Origin: Bacteroidales bacterium UBA4912
GTDB taxonomy: Bacteria > Bacteroidota > Bacteroidia > Bacteroidales > Dysgonomonadaceae
Assembly (NCBI GenBank): GCA_002398875.1
Contig: DHCC01000063.1
Location: forward strand, 1-35,914
DNA: 35,914 nt
Direction of reading: 5' to 3'
Below, piece by piece: positions 34,970 to 35,914 of the stretch. Position numbers and translations under genes: made by a program. Numbering within the stretch: position 1 is the stretch's first letter; each line of letters begins with the position of its first letter. Below the pieces are notes generated by a model that worked only from the letters and a program-made list of their open reading frames with translations, was not told where the DNA came from and did no database searches.

Positions 34970-35086
34970 GTTGTTACGAGGAGACAGGCCCTGTTGGGGA
35001 GCTCCCTGTCAGCAACAAACAACTTAACATTACTCAGTAATGCTACTTTGGGAGGTGGATTTATGCCTCCTCTTTTGTATTACTGA
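34970..35086 (-). ncRNA. Two adjacent hairpins beside the IS110 remnant, candidate element-end RNA
   Basis: Hairpin A: an outer stem 34970-34975 with 35018-35023 and an inner stem 34983-34988 with 35005-35010. Hairpin B: an 8-bp stem 35034-35041 with 35079-35086 and an inner stem 35051-35055 with 35066-35070, plus a wobble pair. No gene covers them. They lie downstream of the transposase remnant on its own strand, and upstream of the propeller gene. IS110-family elements encode a structured guide RNA (bridge RNA or seekRNA) in a non-coding end; in the IS1111 group this end is downstream of the transposase. Equally they could be the 5' leader of the propeller gene. Structure is seen; identity is inference. 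Confidence 0.3.
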
Positions 35087-35169
35087 TACAATGCCGATGG
35101 CTAAGAAAACCCAATCCTACAACTACGATTAATAATTATCCTTTCCTTAGAAGACCACCCAATAAAGAG

Positions 35170-35914
35170 GGTGCTGTAAATTCCTATATAAGCTTACTAT
35201 AGGTGAGTACCATATACTTTTTAAGTATGATTATCCAGGGCCCTTCGATAATACAACACCGTAACATGGCACTTTTGAATTGTGATGTTATCAGTGCTAT
35301 CTTTCTACCCACTGGAGGCACAAGGGTATCAAGCAGATGAAAAGGTCATAGTCTTCGCACTTTCAAATGCAACATTCGGTTGAAAGATTCGTCTCCTCAC
35401 CGCGATAATAAAATTTTGGGCCAGTTTTATTCACAGAGCTGCGGGTGATTTCTTCTGGTATGTCTACACCGCGAAAACGGATAAGAGACTTTATACGGTT
35501 ATTTTCTCTTTTCATATCTTTTTCGATTGAGTTTCTCAGCCTTATCAAAGATCACTTTTCCAGGTTGCTGTACACGGGTTATAAATATTTTTTAATATTT
35601 CCAAACGTAATTCCCTGGAAAGATTACCGCAATCCATGGCATCTGTCTTGCGTAACTTTTACCTTACTCATAGTCGTACATTCGTACATCGGCTCCAAAC
35701 CAGTCAGTTTTCCGTGTATTCAGAACCTGCAGAAACCTGCTTCAGGAACCGAGCAATAATCTGCATCCGGATAATTAGTTGTAAAAAACTTGTGCAAGGA
35801 CTCTGCATGGGACTGTCTAAACTTCTTCAGCGCCGAAAGTTCCGATAAAACTGCTACTAACCAATTTTTCAAACGGACGTCAATTCTTACATAAATATTT
35901 TGTCCTTTGAAATC
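35170..35914 (-). pseudogene. Decayed IS110-family transposase, partial and interrupted
   Basis: Reading leftward from the window edge, the frame begins FKGQNIYVRIDVRLKNW, the N-terminal DEDD start of IS110 transposases (normally VGIDVHxKxW), and goes on to EAGFCRF. There a TGA at 35722-35720 replaces the expected Trp, and the same frame continues as IHGKLTG. Near 35657 the frame shifts into RKTDAMDCGNLSRELRLEI. Near 35550 it shifts again into LIRLRNSIEKDMKRENNRIK and SLIRFRGVDIPEEITRSS. After 35363 only scraps remain: LLDTLVPPVGRKIALITS (about 35274-35336), then a jump to CIIEGPWIIIL and LTYSKLI (about 35185-35270), meaning that roughly 150 residues of the C-terminal domain are deleted. The element is dead as a protein source. 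The recognition rests on motif memory of the family. Confidence 0.75.

Noticed and set aside
35445..35759. 104-codon plus-strand frame near the right edge
   Set aside because: It is antisense to the IS110 remnant, whose motifs read on the minus strand.
1..35914. CRISPR arrays, tRNA or rRNA genes, phage genes
   Set aside because: No regularly spaced repeats, tRNA-like sequence, rRNA segments or phage proteins were seen on either strand.

Overview
The window is a polysaccharide utilization locus (PUL) from a member of the Bacteroidota, most likely order Bacteroidales. The evidence is two tandem SusC/SusD pairs, an ECF sigma factor with a FecR anti-sigma partner and an STN-bearing SusC, many short lipoprotein signals, AT-rich spacers and mostly absent Shine-Dalgarno sequences. 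No rRNA, tRNA or CRISPR array was seen. The genus cannot be fixed from the sequence.

Layout. A long leftward arm runs from about 25962 to the left edge: ECF sigma factor, FecR anti-sigma, SusC1 (with STN domain), SusD1, SusC2 (without the usual N-terminal extension), SusD2, a DUF1735/PKD surface lipoprotein, a GH28/GH49-clan beta-helix enzyme, a DUF5107-TPR protein, a GH110 enzyme, a second DUF5107-TPR protein, and a GH123-like/DUF6067-like hydrolase cut by the window edge. An 806-base gene-free region (25963-26768) separates this from a rightward arm: a second DUF6067-like hydrolase, a GH27 alpha-galactosidase and a second GH110 enzyme. A converging gene (33428-34885) encodes a beta-propeller lipoprotein of unknown activity. 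The right end (about 34970-35914) holds a decayed IS110-family transposase and two adjacent hairpins.

How it fits together (inference). SusC/D pairs and the PKD lipoprotein capture a glycan at the surface. The STN domain of SusC1 probably signals ligand occupancy through FecR to the sigma factor, which would switch on the locus. Two GH110 enzymes (known activity: alpha-1,3-galactosidase) and a GH27 enzyme with intact alpha-galactosidase residues point to a glycan carrying alpha-linked galactose. No sulfatase or fucosidase is present in the window, so the substrate stays open; the PUL continues past the left edge.

The least explained parts are the paired DUF5107-TPR proteins, the two DUF6067-like hydrolases with a conserved Asp-Asp and Glu, the beta-propeller protein, the SusC without an N-terminal extension, and the hairpin-rich end of the IS110 remnant, which sits where an IS110/IS1111 guide RNA could be encoded.
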